Positions 7,291 to 7,540 of a stretch of DNA of 7,540 nucleotides are shown here, piece by piece. The notes below the pieces were generated by a model. The model worked only from the letters and a program-made list of their open reading frames with translations. It had not been told where the DNA came from and did no database searches. The stretch covers positions 1-7,540 of the forward strand of contig CAKUJN010000090.1 in the NCBI GenBank assembly GCA_934661735.1. Reading direction: 5' to 3'. The stretch comes from an uncultured Oscillospiraceae bacterium. GTDB taxonomy: Bacteria > Bacillota > Clostridia > Oscillospirales > Oscillospiraceae. The position numbers were made by a program, and so were the translations under genes. Numbering within the stretch: position 1 is the stretch's first letter; every line of letters starts with the position of its first letter.

Positions 7291-7299
7291 AAAAGTGGG
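7268..7299. repeat. Perfect 13-bp hairpin in repeat copy 2
   Basis: CCCACTTTTTCTG (7268-7280) pairs fully with CAGAAAAAGTGGG (7287-7299) around a TCTTGC loop. It is flanked on the 3' side by CAAAAAGAGG, not a T-run, so it does not look like an intrinsic terminator on the + strand. On the - strand it is followed by TCTGCG, also without a T-run. The form is typical of REP-like or short palindromic intergenic elements. Confidence 0.75.
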
Positions 7300-7540
7300 C
7301 AAAAAGAGGCGCTGGACGCGGATTGGATTTGTACCGCGGTGCCACAGAATGAGCCCGTAGAAGAACATTGCGGCCAACACACGATAAACTGTCTACAAAA
7401 CTGGACTACAGCGCCGCCTGCGTGGGGACAACGCTCCCATCGGAAGCAGTTGCCGCGCAAGGGGATGGCAAAACACGCTGCTGTGGAAATAACAACGCAT
7501 CTACGGATTCGCCGATGGTGCAGAATATTTACGTTCTATT

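Larger units (their letters stand above)
7081..7540. other. Non-coding tail with degenerate repeats; no recognised gene
   Basis: About 460 bases without a supportable gene. The base composition is less GC-rich than the coding part. The first two thirds hold the repeat and hairpin elements listed separately. From about 7301 to the end I recognise nothing: no tRNA, no clear promoter, no ribosome binding site with a convincing frame. One + strand frame is open from 7237 to the window end (about 101 codons), but it has no credible start, runs through the hairpin, and its translation resembles no family I know. A 77-codon - strand frame (7227-7460) also crosses the repeat and is not convincing. 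Confidence 0.7.

Noticed and set aside
7325..7338. T-box-like sequence ending GTACCGCG
   Set aside because: It matches about 10 of 14 bases of the T-box consensus, but the GGGTGG part is missing. No stem I or specifier loop is apparent upstream, no terminator follows, and no tRNA synthetase or amino acid gene is in view. Probably chance within GC-rich sequence.
7227..7460. 77-codon open frame on the - strand, cysteine-rich
   Set aside because: It crosses repeat copy 2 and its hairpin, and has no ribosome binding site or family resemblance. Such frames commonly arise in intergenic repeats.
7412..7498. Weak similarity between CGCCGCCTGCGTGG...CAACGC and CACGCTGCTGTGG...CAACGC
   Set aside because: It needs several gaps to align and shares only short GC-rich words, so it is not distinguishable from chance.
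7237..7540. Open + strand frame of about 101 codons running off the window end
   Set aside because: There is no credible start codon with a ribosome binding site. It runs through the repeat and hairpin, and the translated product resembles no family. The sequence beyond 7540 would be needed to judge whether a gene begins near the edge.

Overview
The window looks like a chromosomal housekeeping segment from a GC-rich Firmicute. The most likely group is Clostridia in the Oscillospirales/Ruminococcaceae range. That placement is inferred from the gene set (GdpP, Gram-positive-type L9, DnaB, TilS, Hpt and FtsH), the strong purine-rich ribosome binding sites, and GC- and C/G-ending codon use. No taxonomic marker was searched.

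Six genes lie head to tail on the + strand with very small gaps or overlaps. They are a 5'-truncated gdpP (c-di-AMP phosphodiesterase, runs in from before base 1), rplI (ribosomal protein L9), dnaB (replicative helicase), tilS (tRNA-Ile lysidine synthetase), hpt (hypoxanthine phosphoribosyltransferase) and ftsH (membrane AAA+ zinc protease). Gaps are 40 nt (gdpP-rplI) and 37 nt (rplI-dnaB). dnaB overlaps tilS by 11 nt and tilS overlaps hpt by 8 nt. The hpt-ftsH gap is 67 nt and contains a 9-bp GC hairpin. No convincing intrinsic terminator occurs before the end of ftsH, so the six genes probably form one transcription unit, possibly with weak internal promoters. In Bacillus subtilis, gdpP-rplI-dnaC and tilS-hprT-ftsH are two separate clusters; here they are joined at the dnaB/tilS overlap.

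ftsH starts with TTG behind a near-perfect Shine-Dalgarno sequence and ends just before a 14-bp GC-rich stem-loop that should close the unit. The remaining ~460 bases (7081-7540) hold no recognisable gene and are visibly less GC-rich. They contain two diverged copies of a ~55-nt element exactly 120 nt apart, a perfect 13-bp hairpin in the second copy, and a 10-bp inverted repeat between the copies. This resembles a decayed family of intergenic palindromic repeats.

Together the genes cover second-messenger turnover, ribosome assembly, DNA unwinding, decoding of AUA codons, purine salvage and membrane protein quality control. I found no defence system, mobile-element gene, CRISPR array or new gene cassette. 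The least explained sequence is the repeat-bearing tail.
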